A stretch of DNA of 50,417 nucleotides from DASPLX01 sp035627375 (GTDB taxonomy: Bacteria > Pseudomonadota > Gammaproteobacteria > Burkholderiales > Burkholderiaceae_D): positions 1 to 50,417 of the forward strand of contig DASPLX010000050.1 of NCBI GenBank assembly GCA_035627375.1. The letters run 5' to 3'. This document shows, piece after piece, positions 43,408-50,417 of this stretch. Below the pieces are notes generated by a model. It searched no databases and was not told the DNA's origin. It saw nothing but the letters and a program-made list of their open reading frames with translations. A program made the translations under genes and the position numbers. Position 1 is the stretch's first letter, and each line of letters starts with the position of its first letter.

Positions 43408-43946
43408 CCGACCAGGCGGCCGCCGCGTACCCGCAATCCCTTCTTCGCCAGTCCCGGCGCAATGTCGCCGAGAGCGCTCAGCGCTTCGCCGCTATGCGCA
43501 TGGCAAATCGCCACTCCCAGGGCATCGGCCGCATCGGTGCCCGGCGTGCCGGACAGGGACAACAGGCGCTGCACCATATCCTGCACCTGCTGCTTCTGCG
43601 CCTTGCCATGACCGGCCACAGCTTGCTTGACCTGCAGGGCGGTGTATTCGGCGACCGCCAGTTCGGCGCCGACCAAGGCGCAGATCGCCGCGCCGCGCGC
43701 CTGACCTAGCAAAAGCGTGGACTGCGGATTGACGTTGACGAAGACCTTTTCGATCGCCGCGCAATCGGGCTGATAAGTGCGGATGATTTCGGCCACGCCG
43801 CCGAGAATGGTTTTGAGACGCGAGGGCAGGTCGCCTTCCGGCGTCCTGATCGTGCCGGAAGCGATATAGCTGAGCTTGCCGCCCTGCTTGCGGATGATGC
43901 CGAAGCCGGTCGTGCGCAGGCCGGGGTCGATGCCGAGAATTTTCAT
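43404..43946 (-). CDS. ruvC: Crossover junction endodeoxyribonuclease RuvC
   Basis: A 180-residue Holliday junction resolvase. Catalytic acids are D7 (ILGIDPGLRTTGFG), the glutamate in AAIEKVFVNVNP (about E66) and the aspartates in GTDAADALGVAICHAH (about 137-141). VNPQSTLLLGQARGAA is the conserved substrate loop/helix. It cuts the junctions that RuvAB moves. It lies 69 bases after purH on the same strand; the spacer holds a weak hairpin (AGAAGTCGC with GCGGCTTCT). Its 3' end overlaps the convergent HELAH gene by four bases. Confidence 0.96.
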   Translation of the reverse strand: MKILGIDPGLRTTGFGIIRKQGGKLSYIASGTIRTPEGDLPSRLKTILGGVAEIIRTYQPDCAAIEKVFVNVNPQSTLLLGQARGAAICALVGAELAVAEYTALQVKQAVAGHGKAQKQQVQDMVQRLLSLSGTPGTDAADALGVAICHAHSGEALSALGDIAPGLAKKGLRVRGGRLVG

Positions 43947-44015
43947 GGATGGTCCGCGCGCTTCCCACAGAAGTCGCCCCGACGATCGGAGCGGCTTCTA
44001 TTCTGCACCGTTTTC

Positions 44016-45581
44016 TTAATGGCGGAAATGGCGGGTGCCGGTAAACAACATCACCACGTCTTGCTCGTCGGCCGCGTCGATCACTTCCTGGTCGCGCATC
44101 GAACCGCCCGGTTGGATCACGCAGGTCGCGCCGGCTTGCACGACGACGTCGAGACCGTCGCGGAACGGAAAGAACGCGTCCGACGCCACCGCCGAGCCGG
44201 CCAGCGTCAAGCCGGCGTTCTGGGCCTTGATCGACGCGATGCGCGCGGAATCGACGCGGCTCATCTGGCCGGCGCCGACGCCCATCGTCATGCCGTTGGC
44301 ACAGAACACGATCGCGTTCGACTTCACGAACTTGGCGACTCTCCAGGCGAACATCAGATCCTGCATCTGCTGCGGCGTCGGCTGCTTCTTGGTCACCACC
44401 TTCAGTTCCGCGAGCGCGACGTTCTTCGCATCGGGCGATTGCACCAGCAGGCCGCCGCCGACGCGCTTGAAATCGTAAGCGTTCACGCCCGCGCCGAGCG
44501 GCACTTCCAGCAGACGCACGTTCTGCTTGGCGGCGAATACCTGCTTCGCCTCGGCCGTGAAAGCCGGGGCCAGCAGTACTTCGACGAATTGCTTGGCGAC
44601 CGCTTCGGCGGCCTTGCCGTCGACCTCGCGATTGAAGGCGATGATTCCGCCGAACGCCGAAGTCGGGTCGGTCTGGAATGCCTTGCCATAGGCCTGGAAC
44701 GGATCGGCGCCGATGGCCACGCCGCACGGATTGGCATGCTTGATGATCACGCACGCCGGTTCGTCGAAGGTCTTCACGCATTCCCAGGCCGCATCGGCAT
44801 CGGCGATGTTGTTGTAGGACAGTTCCTTGCCCTGCAATTGCCTGTAATTCGCCAGCGCGCCGTCGACCGGCTTCAAGTCGCGATAGAAGGCCGCCGACTG
44901 GTGCGGATTCTCGCCGTAGCGCATCTCCTGCACCTTTTCGAAATGCAGGTTGAAGGTTTGCGGATAGGCGCTGCGCGTCGCGTGCTGCTTGTCGGCGCCC
45001 AGGCTAGTCAGGTAATTGGTGATCGCGCCGTCGTATTGCGCGGTATGAGCGAACACCTTGGTCGCGAGCGCGAACTTGGTGTCGTAGCCCACTTCGCCCT
45101 GGTTCGCTTTCATCTCGTCGAGCACGCGGCCGTAGTCGGAAGGGTCGCAGATCACGACCACGTCCTTATGGTTCTTGGCCGAGGAACGCAGCATGGTCGG
45201 GCCGCCGATGTCGATGTTCTCGATCGCATCCTCGAGCGAGCATTGCTCCTTCGCCACCGTCTGCTGGAACGGATATAGGTTCACGACCACCATGTCGATG
45301 GTCGGGATGCCGTGCTTCTCCAGCGCGGCCACATGCTCGGGCAGATCGCGACGGGCGAGAATGCCGCCGTGGACCTTCGGATGCAGCGTCTTGACGCGGC
45401 CGTCGAGCATTTCCGGGAAGCCGGTGTAATCGGCCACTTCCGTCACCTTCACGCCGTTGTCGGCGAGCAGCTTGGCCGTGCCGCCGGTCGAGAGAATGTT
45501 GACACCCATGGCGGCCAGCGCCTTGGCAAAATCGAGCACGCCGGTCTTGTCGGAGACGGAGATGAGAGCTTGTTTGATCAT
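44016..45581 (-). CDS. purH: Bifunctional AICAR transformylase / IMP cyclohydrolase
   Basis: A 521-residue enzyme that carries out the last two steps of IMP synthesis. The N-terminal cyclohydrolase (about 1-195; KQALISVSDKTGVLDFA, STGGTAKLL, GRVKTLHPKVHGGIL) is of the methylglyoxal-synthase fold. The C-terminal transformylase has the RYGENPHQSAAFY block and the catalytic KHANPCG (about 264-270), then FGGIIAFNREVD and a long C-terminal core ending DVVMLFTGTRHFRH. The start at 45581 (MIKQALISVSDKTG) is preferred over 45635 because the upstream residues are not family-like. It follows fis with a 112-base spacer. Confidence 0.97.
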   Translation of the reverse strand: MIKQALISVSDKTGVLDFAKALAAMGVNILSTGGTAKLLADNGVKVTEVADYTGFPEMLDGRVKTLHPKVHGGILARRDLPEHVAALEKHGIPTIDMVVVNLYPFQQTVAKEQCSLEDAIENIDIGGPTMLRSSAKNHKDVVVICDPSDYGRVLDEMKANQGEVGYDTKFALATKVFAHTAQYDGAITNYLTSLGADKQHATRSAYPQTFNLHFEKVQEMRYGENPHQSAAFYRDLKPVDGALANYRQLQGKELSYNNIADADAAWECVKTFDEPACVIIKHANPCGVAIGADPFQAYGKAFQTDPTSAFGGIIAFNREVDGKAAEAVAKQFVEVLLAPAFTAEAKQVFAAKQNVRLLEVPLGAGVNAYDFKRVGGGLLVQSPDAKNVALAELKVVTKKQPTPQQMQDLMFAWRVAKFVKSNAIVFCANGMTMGVGAGQMSRVDSARIASIKAQNAGLTLAGSAVASDAFFPFRDGLDVVVQAGATCVIQPGGSMRDQEVIDAADEQDVVMLFTGTRHFRH

Positions 45582-45662
45582 GATGAACAATGACGGAAGT
45601 GATGGATAACGGAAGCGTTGCCGAGCGTATGTCAAGCGACCGGTACAGCGCTTGCGTTATCC

Positions 45663-45691
45663 GCATTGCCCCTCCATGACCGGGGCAATGC
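45663..45691 (-). terminator. Hairpin directly after fis
   Basis: A perfect 10-bp stem (GCATTGCCCC at 45663-45672, GGGGCAATGC at 45682-45691) with a 9-base loop begins two bases after the fis stop codon. No T-run follows on the minus strand, so partial attenuation between fis and purH, or protection of the dusB-fis mRNA end, is more likely than full termination. Confidence 0.45.
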
Positions 45692-45693
45692 TC

Positions 45694-45927
45694 TTATAGC
45701 AATCCGTGCTGCTGCAACTTCTTGCGCAAAGTGTTGCGGTTGATGCCGAGCATTTCGGCCGCCAGCGACTGGTTGCCGCCGGCACGCGCCATCACGGCTT
45801 CGAAGATCGGCTTTTCGACGGTAAAGATCACCATGTCATAGACATTGGATGGTTGCATGTCGCCTAGGTCCTTGAAATATTTTTCGAGACTCTTTTTGAC
45901 GACGTCCTGGATATTGTCTTTGCTCAT
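45694..45927 (-). CDS. fis: DNA-binding protein Fis
   Basis: A 77-residue nucleoid protein. The C-terminal helix-turn-helix AGGNQSLAAEMLGINRNTLRKKL is typical of Fis/NtrC-type DNA-binding domains. The N-terminal part (QDVVKKSLEKYFKDL) is the dimerising helix; it is shorter than in E. coli Fis (98 residues), as is common in betaproteobacteria. It bends DNA and acts on rRNA and other growth-related promoters. It follows dusB by 52 bases, the same dusB-fis pair known from enterobacteria. Confidence 0.95.
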   Translation of the reverse strand: MSKDNIQDVVKKSLEKYFKDLGDMQPSNVYDMVIFTVEKPIFEAVMARAGGNQSLAAEMLGINRNTLRKKLQQHGLL

Positions 45928-45979
45928 GCTTTACCGTGGCCCTGGAATTGAGAGGCTTGATGCGCCGGGATAGGCGCGA

Positions 45980-47050
45980 TCATGCCGCCAGTTTTTGTAG
46001 AAACTTCGCCTCTGGCTCGCTTTGGCGAAACTTCGCTTCTGGCTCGTTTTTTTGTGAAACCGCATATTGTAACCGCTCGCCGAACGCCAACTGCGATTCG
46101 AAAAAAGCGTCGACCGCCGCGCGCTGCTCGTCGCAGTCTTCCATCAGATTCATTCGCTGGCGAAATGTTTCGCCGCCGATCAAGTCGCGCACATACCAGC
46201 CGATATGCTTCCTGGCCGTCCGCACGCCCTTGAATTCGCCGTAAAACGCGTAATGCGCCCGCAAATGTTCGCTCATCAGCTGCCGCACTTCGGCGATCTC
46301 CGGCGCGGGCAAATGTTCGCCGGTACCCAGGAAGTGATCGATCTCGCGAAAGATCCACGGCCGGCCTTGCGCGGCGCGGCCGATCATGACGGCGTCGGCC
46401 TTGGTATAGTCGAGAACATACTTCGCCTTCTCGGGCGAAGTGATGTCGCCGTTGGCGACCACCGGAATCGAGACCGCCGCCTTCACCGCGGCAATCGTGT
46501 CGTATTCGGCGTCGCCAGCGTAGCCGTCGGCGCGCGTGCGACCGTGCAGCGTCAGCATCGCGATGCCCGATTCTTCGGCCACCCTGGCGATCCGGAGCGC
46601 GTTCTTGTGCTCGCGGTCCCAGCCGGTGCGGGTCTTCAGCGTGACCGGAACATCGACCGCGGCGACCACCGCTTCGAGGATGCGTGCGACCAGGCTTTCG
46701 TTCTGCAGCAGCGCCGATCCGCACCAGCTGTTGCAGACTTTCTTGACCGGACAGCCCATGTTGATGTCGATGATCTGGGCGCCGCGTTCGACGTTGTATC
46801 GCGCGCACTCGGCCAGCATGGCGGGATCGGCGCCGGCGATCTGAACCGCCTTCGGCTCCATTTCGCCATCGTGATTGATGCGGCGCGAGGTCTTCTCGGA
46901 GGCCCACAAGCGCGGATCGGATGCCGCCATTTCGGATACCGCATAACCGGCGCCGAGCTGCTTGCACAGCTGGCGGAACGGCCGATCCGTCACGCCGGCC
47001 ATCGGAGCGACAAAGATATTGTTGCGAAGCGTATGGGGACCGATCTGCAC
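45980..47050 (-). CDS. dusB: tRNA-dihydrouridine synthase B
   Basis: A 356-residue FMN enzyme that reduces uridine in the tRNA D-loop. It has the FMN-barrel start FVAPMAGVTDRPFRQLC, QIAGADP, DINMGCPVKKVCNSWCGSAL (with the catalytic cysteine), KTRTGWDREHKNALRIA, TLHGRTRADGY, ANGDITSPE and the C-terminal helical RNA-binding domain GEFKGVRTARKHIGWYVRDL. The last 18 residues are a direct repeat (EPEAKFRQS, EPEAKFLQK) encoded by two 27-base units, an unusual tail. It lies 81 bases after the phosphatase gene and is upstream of fis. Confidence 0.95.
   Translation of the reverse strand: MQIGPHTLRNNIFVAPMAGVTDRPFRQLCKQLGAGYAVSEMAASDPRLWASEKTSRRINHDGEMEPKAVQIAGADPAMLAECARYNVERGAQIIDINMGCPVKKVCNSWCGSALLQNESLVARILEAVVAAVDVPVTLKTRTGWDREHKNALRIARVAEESGIAMLTLHGRTRADGYAGDAEYDTIAAVKAAVSIPVVANGDITSPEKAKYVLDYTKADAVMIGRAAQGRPWIFREIDHFLGTGEHLPAPEIAEVRQLMSEHLRAHYAFYGEFKGVRTARKHIGWYVRDLIGGETFRQRMNLMEDCDEQRAAVDAFFESQLAFGERLQYAVSQKNEPEAKFRQSEPEAKFLQKLAA
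45992..46045 (-). repeat. Tandem 27-base repeat at the dusB 3' end
   Basis: Two consecutive 27-base units (46019-46045 and 45992-46018) encode EPEAKFRQS and EPEAKFLQK. The first 21 bases differ at only one or two positions. It adds nine residues to the end of DusB and looks like a recent slip duplication. Confidence 0.8.
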
Positions 47051-47131
47051 GGCGCGGACGGGAAAAGCGGGAAAGCCGCTATTTTATCGTCATCAGGCGG
47101 TAAACCCCAGTTCCGCCAGGTCAGTGGCCGC

Positions 47132-47779
47132 TCAGCGATCGATCTCGTCGAGTACCGCGGGATCGAGATGCGCCACATCCGCCCATTGCAGGAGTTGCAT
47201 GCCGTCCGGGCTCCAGCGAATCCGGTTGATGCTGGCGTTGATGACGTCGAAATCGCGCGGCGCCGAGAAATCGAGCCTGCCGGAGGCCGCCCGATACAGG
47301 CAATCGAGCACGCCGCCGTGCGTCACCAGGGCGACCTTGCGGTAGCCGCCCGGCCGCAACAGGCGATCGACGGCGCCGGTCGTCCGGGCAAAGAATTCGT
47401 CGAGCGTCTCCGCCACATGCACGCCTGCCGGATAACGTGCATGCCGCTCGCGCGCCTTCCAGGCGGCGTGCGCGTCCGGATAGCGATCCTGGATTTCGCT
47501 GTACAGCAGTCCCTCGAAGGCGCCGAAACAGCGCTCCCGCAATCCCTGGTCGACGATGACCTGCATGCCACGTGGAGCGGCGACCGCCTCCGCGGTCTGC
47601 AGCGCGCGCCGCAGATCGCTGGAGAAGACCGCATCCAGCGCTTCATTGGCCAGCGCCGCGCCAAGCGCCGCGGCCTGCCGTTCGCCTTCGGCGTTGAGCG
47701 GGATATCGAGATGGCCTTGCAGGCGCTTCTCGGCATTCCACGCCGTCTCGCCGTGTCGAATCAAAAGAATTTCAGTCAT
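47132..47779 (-). CDS. Histidine phosphatase family protein (phosphoglycerate mutase-like)
   Basis: A 215-residue cytoplasmic enzyme. The catalytic RHG motif is ILLIRHGETAWNAEKRLQG (H9 phosphorylated), FSSDLRRALQTAEA holds a phosphate-binding arginine, ERCFGAFEG the acid region, and VALVTHGGVLDCL the second histidine. It is closest to GpmB/CobC-like broad phosphatases; the true substrate is unknown and it should not be assumed to be glycolytic. Its ATG overlaps the stop of the PEBP gene (ATGA). It is followed by dusB. Confidence 0.9.
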   Translation of the reverse strand: MTEILLIRHGETAWNAEKRLQGHLDIPLNAEGERQAAALGAALANEALDAVFSSDLRRALQTAEAVAAPRGMQVIVDQGLRERCFGAFEGLLYSEIQDRYPDAHAAWKARERHARYPAGVHVAETLDEFFARTTGAVDRLLRPGGYRKVALVTHGGVLDCLYRAASGRLDFSAPRDFDVINASINRIRWSPDGMQLLQWADVAHLDPAVLDEIDR

Positions 47780-48438
47780 GCGGGCCAGATGCTGTTGTCG
47801 GTGCTGCCGATCAGCGCCGGATTGAGGGTATAACGGCCCATGACCGAAGCTTCGGCCAGCACATGGCCCTTGATGGCGTCGCGCACCTGCTGGCCGGTGA
47901 ATTTGCCTTCGACCGGCAAGCGCTCGATATCAAGCGCATAAAGAGTGAACACATAGCGATGCACCAGGGTGTCGTTCCACGGCGGGCACGGGCCATCGTA
48001 ACCGCAATAGTCGCCGCCCATATTCGCGTCGCCGGCAAACCAGCCGGTGTAATCGTTGAGGCCGTGGCGCACGCCGGGATGGTCCTTCACTTCCGGCCCC
48101 GGCTTGCCGCGCGTCGTCACGCCGTTGCTGAATTGCGCGACGTCGATCCGTGTCGTGGCCGCCGGCAGATCGACCATGACCCAATGGAAGAAGTCGACGC
48201 GCGGCAGATTTGCCGGCACGCTCTTGCCTTCCTGGTTCACGTCGTCGCCGCGCGACGGCACGTCGGGATCGTGGCAGATCAATGCCAGCGACTTCGTCCC
48301 GGCCGGCACCTCGCTCCATGCCAGATGGGGATTCTTGTTGGCCGACAGCGCCACATGGCTGGCCGGATCCATGATGCCGAATGCATATTCGCCTGGAATG
48401 AACTCGCCGGGTCGGAAGGAATCGCTCCACAATTTCAT
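47776..48438 (-). CDS. PEBP/YbhB-family protein
   Basis: A 220-residue protein of the phosphatidylethanolamine-binding (Raf-kinase-inhibitor-like) fold. Family blocks: HLAWSEVPAGTKSLALICHDPDVPSRGD (D-P-D of the anion pocket), FFHWVMVDLPA, DYCGYDGPCPPWND (G-x-x-P-P pocket) and VHRYVFTLYALD. There is no signal peptide, so it is cytoplasmic. The function in bacteria is unclear. The start at 48438 (MKLWSDSFRPGE) has AGGAGA seven bases upstream and is preferred over 48465. It overlaps the phosphatase gene by ATGA and follows dtd after 34 bases. Confidence 0.88.
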   Translation of the reverse strand: MKLWSDSFRPGEFIPGEYAFGIMDPASHVALSANKNPHLAWSEVPAGTKSLALICHDPDVPSRGDDVNQEGKSVPANLPRVDFFHWVMVDLPAATTRIDVAQFSNGVTTRGKPGPEVKDHPGVRHGLNDYTGWFAGDANMGGDYCGYDGPCPPWNDTLVHRYVFTLYALDIERLPVEGKFTGQQVRDAIKGHVLAEASVMGRYTLNPALIGSTDNSIWPA

Positions 48439-48472
48439 CGTCGTCTCCTGAATGTTGAACAGCAAGGAACGG

Positions 48473-48919
48473 TTATCTCGGTTTGGCCTGCAGCCAAAAC
48501 GTCACCGGCCCGTCATTGATCAGCGACACTTGCATGTCGGCGCCGAACCGGCCGGTCTCGACTTTCGCACGGCGGGCGCGCGCCTGCGCCACGAAATGAT
48601 CGAACAAGCGCCTGCCGTCTTCCGGCGCCGCCGCGGGCGTGAACGACGGCCGCGTGCCCGATTGCGTATCGGCCGCCAGCGTGAACTGCGGCACCAGCAG
48701 CAAGCCGCCGTCCACGTCGGTCACGCTGCGGTTCATCTTGCCTTCAGCATCGGAAAACACGCGATAGGCCAACAGTTTGGCCAGCAAGGCATCGGCCTCC
48801 TTCTCGCTATCGCCGCGCTCCGCGCACAGCAGCACCATCAAACCCTTATCGATCCGGCCGACGGTCACGCCATCGACCGCGACGCTCGCCTGCGTCACGC
48901 GTTGCAGCAATCCGATCAT
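48473..48919 (-). CDS. dtd: D-aminoacyl-tRNA deacylase
   Basis: A 148-residue homodimeric enzyme that hydrolyses D-amino acids (and glycine) from tRNA. The N-terminus MIGLLQRVTQASVAVDG, VFSDAEGKMNRSV, the PQFTLAAD loop (SQFTL in many relatives) and the cross-subunit GPVT motif in INDGPVTFWLQ are visible. Length matches the family (about 145). It follows the methyltransferase with no base between stop and start. Its nearness to tyrS fits its role, since D-Tyr-tRNA is a classic substrate. Confidence 0.95.
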   Translation of the reverse strand: MIGLLQRVTQASVAVDGVTVGRIDKGLMVLLCAERGDSEKEADALLAKLLAYRVFSDAEGKMNRSVTDVDGGLLLVPQFTLAADTQSGTRPSFTPAAAPEDGRRLFDHFVAQARARRAKVETGRFGADMQVSLINDGPVTFWLQAKPR

Positions 48920-49513
48920 TCAATGCGCCTTTTGTGCGATCACGGTCGCGAACCGCTTCGTCGTGTTGCCCGGCGCGGCGAAGTCGTCCAACGAAAAATC
49001 GGCGATCTTCCAGCCATCGAACCAGGCTCGCACTTCTTCGGGGTCGAACAGGCAATACGGATCGCTTCCGAACATTTCCAGATAGGTCGTTCCCTGGACC
49101 AGGACGTTGACGATGGCCGTACCGCCGTCGCAGGTGGCATCGCGCAGGCGAGGCACGAGTTTGCGCGCCGTGCCGCAAGGCAGAAACATCAGCAGACCGA
49201 TCGACGCCACGGTATCGAAACAGCCGTTCCAGCCGAAGCTGGCAGCGTCGGCCTCTATGGCCTCGAGCGGCAGGTTCTCCTGGCGCGCCCTGGCGGCGAG
49301 ACTGGCGATGGCCGCCGGACTGGCATCGACGGCGACGACCTTGCTACCCCTGCGCGCCGCAGTCATGCTGAGATTGCCGAGACCGCAGCCGAAATCGAGC
49401 ATGCGGCCCTTGGCATAGGCCAGCGCCTTCGTCTCGAACGGATTCAGCGCGAAATCCTGCTGCCCGATTTGCCGCTGGAACTGCTTGTCGAAAAAAGCAA
49501 CCGCGTGCGTCAT
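48920..49513 (-). CDS. Class I SAM-dependent methyltransferase
   Basis: A 197-residue protein with the SAM-binding motif MLDFGCGLGNLSMTAARRG (about 38-56), the acidic VVAVDASPAAIASLA loop after strand 2, and IGLLMFLP as the motif after strand 4. The fold is TehB/UbiE-like, and the methyl acceptor cannot be told. A hydrophobic block near VNVLVQGTTYLEMF may form the substrate pocket. It lies between tyrS (23 bases upstream) and dtd (directly downstream) and is probably co-transcribed with both. Confidence 0.85.
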   Translation of the reverse strand: MTHAVAFFDKQFQRQIGQQDFALNPFETKALAYAKGRMLDFGCGLGNLSMTAARRGSKVVAVDASPAAIASLAARARQENLPLEAIEADAASFGWNGCFDTVASIGLLMFLPCGTARKLVPRLRDATCDGGTAIVNVLVQGTTYLEMFGSDPYCLFDPEEVRAWFDGWKIADFSLDDFAAPGNTTKRFATVIAQKAH

Positions 49514-49535
49514 TCCCCGCTCTCCCCGATCATCG

Positions 49536-50417
49536 TTATGCGAGCGTCACTCTCGCAAACTTGCGCTTGCCGACTTGCAGCACAAATGTACCGGCATCGA
49601 TCTTCAGCGCCTTGTCGGATATCACGCCGCCGTCGATGCGCACGCCGCCCTGCTCGACCATGCGCAAGGCTTCGGAGGTCGAGGCGCACAGATTGGCTTG
49701 TTTCAGCAGTTGTCCGATGCCGAGCGGCGCTCCGGAGAGGCTCACTTCCGGAATATCGTCGGGAATCCCGCCGCGCGCCCGGTTGTTGAAATCTTCCAGC
49801 GCCTCATCCGCCGCCGCGCGCGTATGGAAGCGTTCGACGATTTCCTGGCCGAGCAAGACCTTGATGTCGCGCGGATTGCGTCCTTCGGCGACTTCCTTCT
49901 TGAACTGCGCGATCTCGGCGATCGAGCGCCACGACAACAGGTCGTAGTAACGCCACATCATTTCATCCGAAATGCTCATCACCTTCGCGAACATGATGTT
50001 GGCAGGCTCGGTGATGCCGATGTAATTGCCCTTCGACTTCGACATCTTCTCCACGCCATCGAGCCCTTCGAGCAGCGGCATGGTCAGGATGCATTGCTGT
50101 TCCTGGCCGTACTGCTTCTGCAGTTCGCGCCCCACCAGCAGGTTGAATTTCTGGTCGGTGCCGCCGAGTTCGAGATCGGCTTGCAGAGCGACCGAGTCGT
50201 AACCTTGCATCAAGGGATAGAGCAGCTCATGCACCGAGATCGGCGTCCCTGCCTTGTAGCGCTTGGTGAAATCCTCGCGCTCGAGGATGCGCGCCACGGT
50301 GTACTTGGCCGACAGCTCGATCATGCCGCGGGCGCCGAGCGGATCGGACCATTCGGAGTTGTAGCGGATTTCCGTTCTTGCGGGATCGAGCACCAGGCTG
50401 GCCTGCGCGAAATACGT
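49536..50417 (-). CDS. tyrS: Tyrosyl-tRNA synthetase, 3' part (5' end outside window)
   Basis: The frame is open to the last base of the window and shows the C-terminal 293 residues (TYFAQASLVLDPARTEIRYN onward). The KMSKS loop is VEKMSKSKGNYIGI, the tRNA/Tyr pocket region includes LELGGTDQKFNLLVGRELQK, and the C-terminal S4 RNA-binding domain is LLKQANLCASTSEALRMVEQ to the end. This is the TyrRS type 2 layout. The HIGH motif lies outside the window. It heads the group tyrS-methyltransferase-dtd-PEBP-phosphatase on this strand. Confidence 0.95.
   Translation of the reverse strand, partial: TYFAQASLVLDPARTEIRYNSEWSDPLGARGMIELSAKYTVARILEREDFTKRYKAGTPISVHELLYPLMQGYDSVALQADLELGGTDQKFNLLVGRELQKQYGQEQQCILTMPLLEGLDGVEKMSKSKGNYIGITEPANIMFAKVMSISDEMMWRYYDLLSWRSIAEIAQFKKEVAEGRNPRDIKVLLGQEIVERFHTRAAADEALEDFNNRARGGIPDDIPEVSLSGAPLGIGQLLKQANLCASTSEALRMVEQGGVRIDGGVISDKALKIDAGTFVLQVGKRKFARVTLA

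Noticed and set aside
43965..44000. Hairpin between ruvC and purH as a terminator
   Set aside because: The stem has a mismatch, the loop is long and no T-run follows, so it is only mentioned with ruvC.
48690..48720. PQFTL instead of SQFTL in the Dtd loop
   Set aside because: The catalytic GPVT motif is intact and I cannot exclude that proline is common in this bacterial group, so it is not reported as an anomaly.

Overview
The window is about 50.4 kb of GC-rich chromosome (roughly 60-65% G+C by eye). The gene content points to a betaproteobacterium of the order Burkholderiales, most likely Oxalobacteraceae (Herminiimonas/Massilia/Noviherbaspirillum-like). The grounds are the dusB-fis-purH-ruvC-ruvA-ruvB-tyrS neighbourhood, the xseB-ispA-dxs operon, the polA/LOG/DUF2782/thrB/BPSS1780-type cluster and the thiC-S-G-D-E operon under a TPP riboswitch. 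This placement is inferred from gene families and order; no database search was run. I see no tRNA, rRNA, CRISPR array, insertion sequence or prophage.

Layout. 1-350: the end of a type I secreted RTX-like protein and its strong terminator. 359-2628 (minus): a small membrane protein, a protein with a TIR-like nucleotide-binding domain, and folE2, the last two coupled by an ATGA overlap. 2695-2905: a perfect 57-bp inverted repeat. 2916-5963 (minus): xseB-ispA-dxs, giving isoprenoid precursors. 6154-9459 (minus): a CHASE2 adenylate cyclase, an SH3 protein and an M48 protease in one tight operon. 9833-12744 (plus): Rieske oxygenase, EamA transporter, mercaptopyruvate sulfurtransferase. 12805-16221 (minus): two tandem paralogous MFS exporters and a ZIP metal transporter. 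16593-20329 (minus): a Tat-exported dienelactone hydrolase and polA. 20330-24716 (plus): LOG, DUF2782, thrB, a BPSS1780-type membrane protein and an HD-GYP protein. 24765-27791 (minus): a Fur-regulated siderophore receptor with a PiuC-type hydroxylase. 28098-31283 (minus): uvrD and a lipase chaperone without a visible lipase. 31284-31971: a gene-poor, AT-richer stretch rich in palindromes. 31972-36562 (minus): the thiamine operon and its riboswitch. 36683-40030 (plus): valS and a DUF2147 protein. 40102-40935 (minus): a hydratase of the fumarylacetoacetase family. 41229-50417 (mostly minus): ruvB, ruvA, ruvC, purH, fis, dusB, a phosphatase, a PEBP protein, dtd, a methyltransferase and partial tyrS, with one inverted zinc-peptidase-like gene inside the ruv cluster.

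Most of the window is core metabolism and information processing. The parts I found most worth a second look are: the TIR-like gene coupled to folE2 beside a large perfect inverted repeat; the zero-gap CATATG divergent start of polA and LOG; the apparently leaderless uvrD; the second Shine-Dalgarno-sequestering repeat between the TPP riboswitch and thiC; the HELAH protein lodged in the ruv cluster; and the Rieske/EamA/sulfurtransferase operon of unknown substrate. None of these is proven to be a new system from sequence alone.
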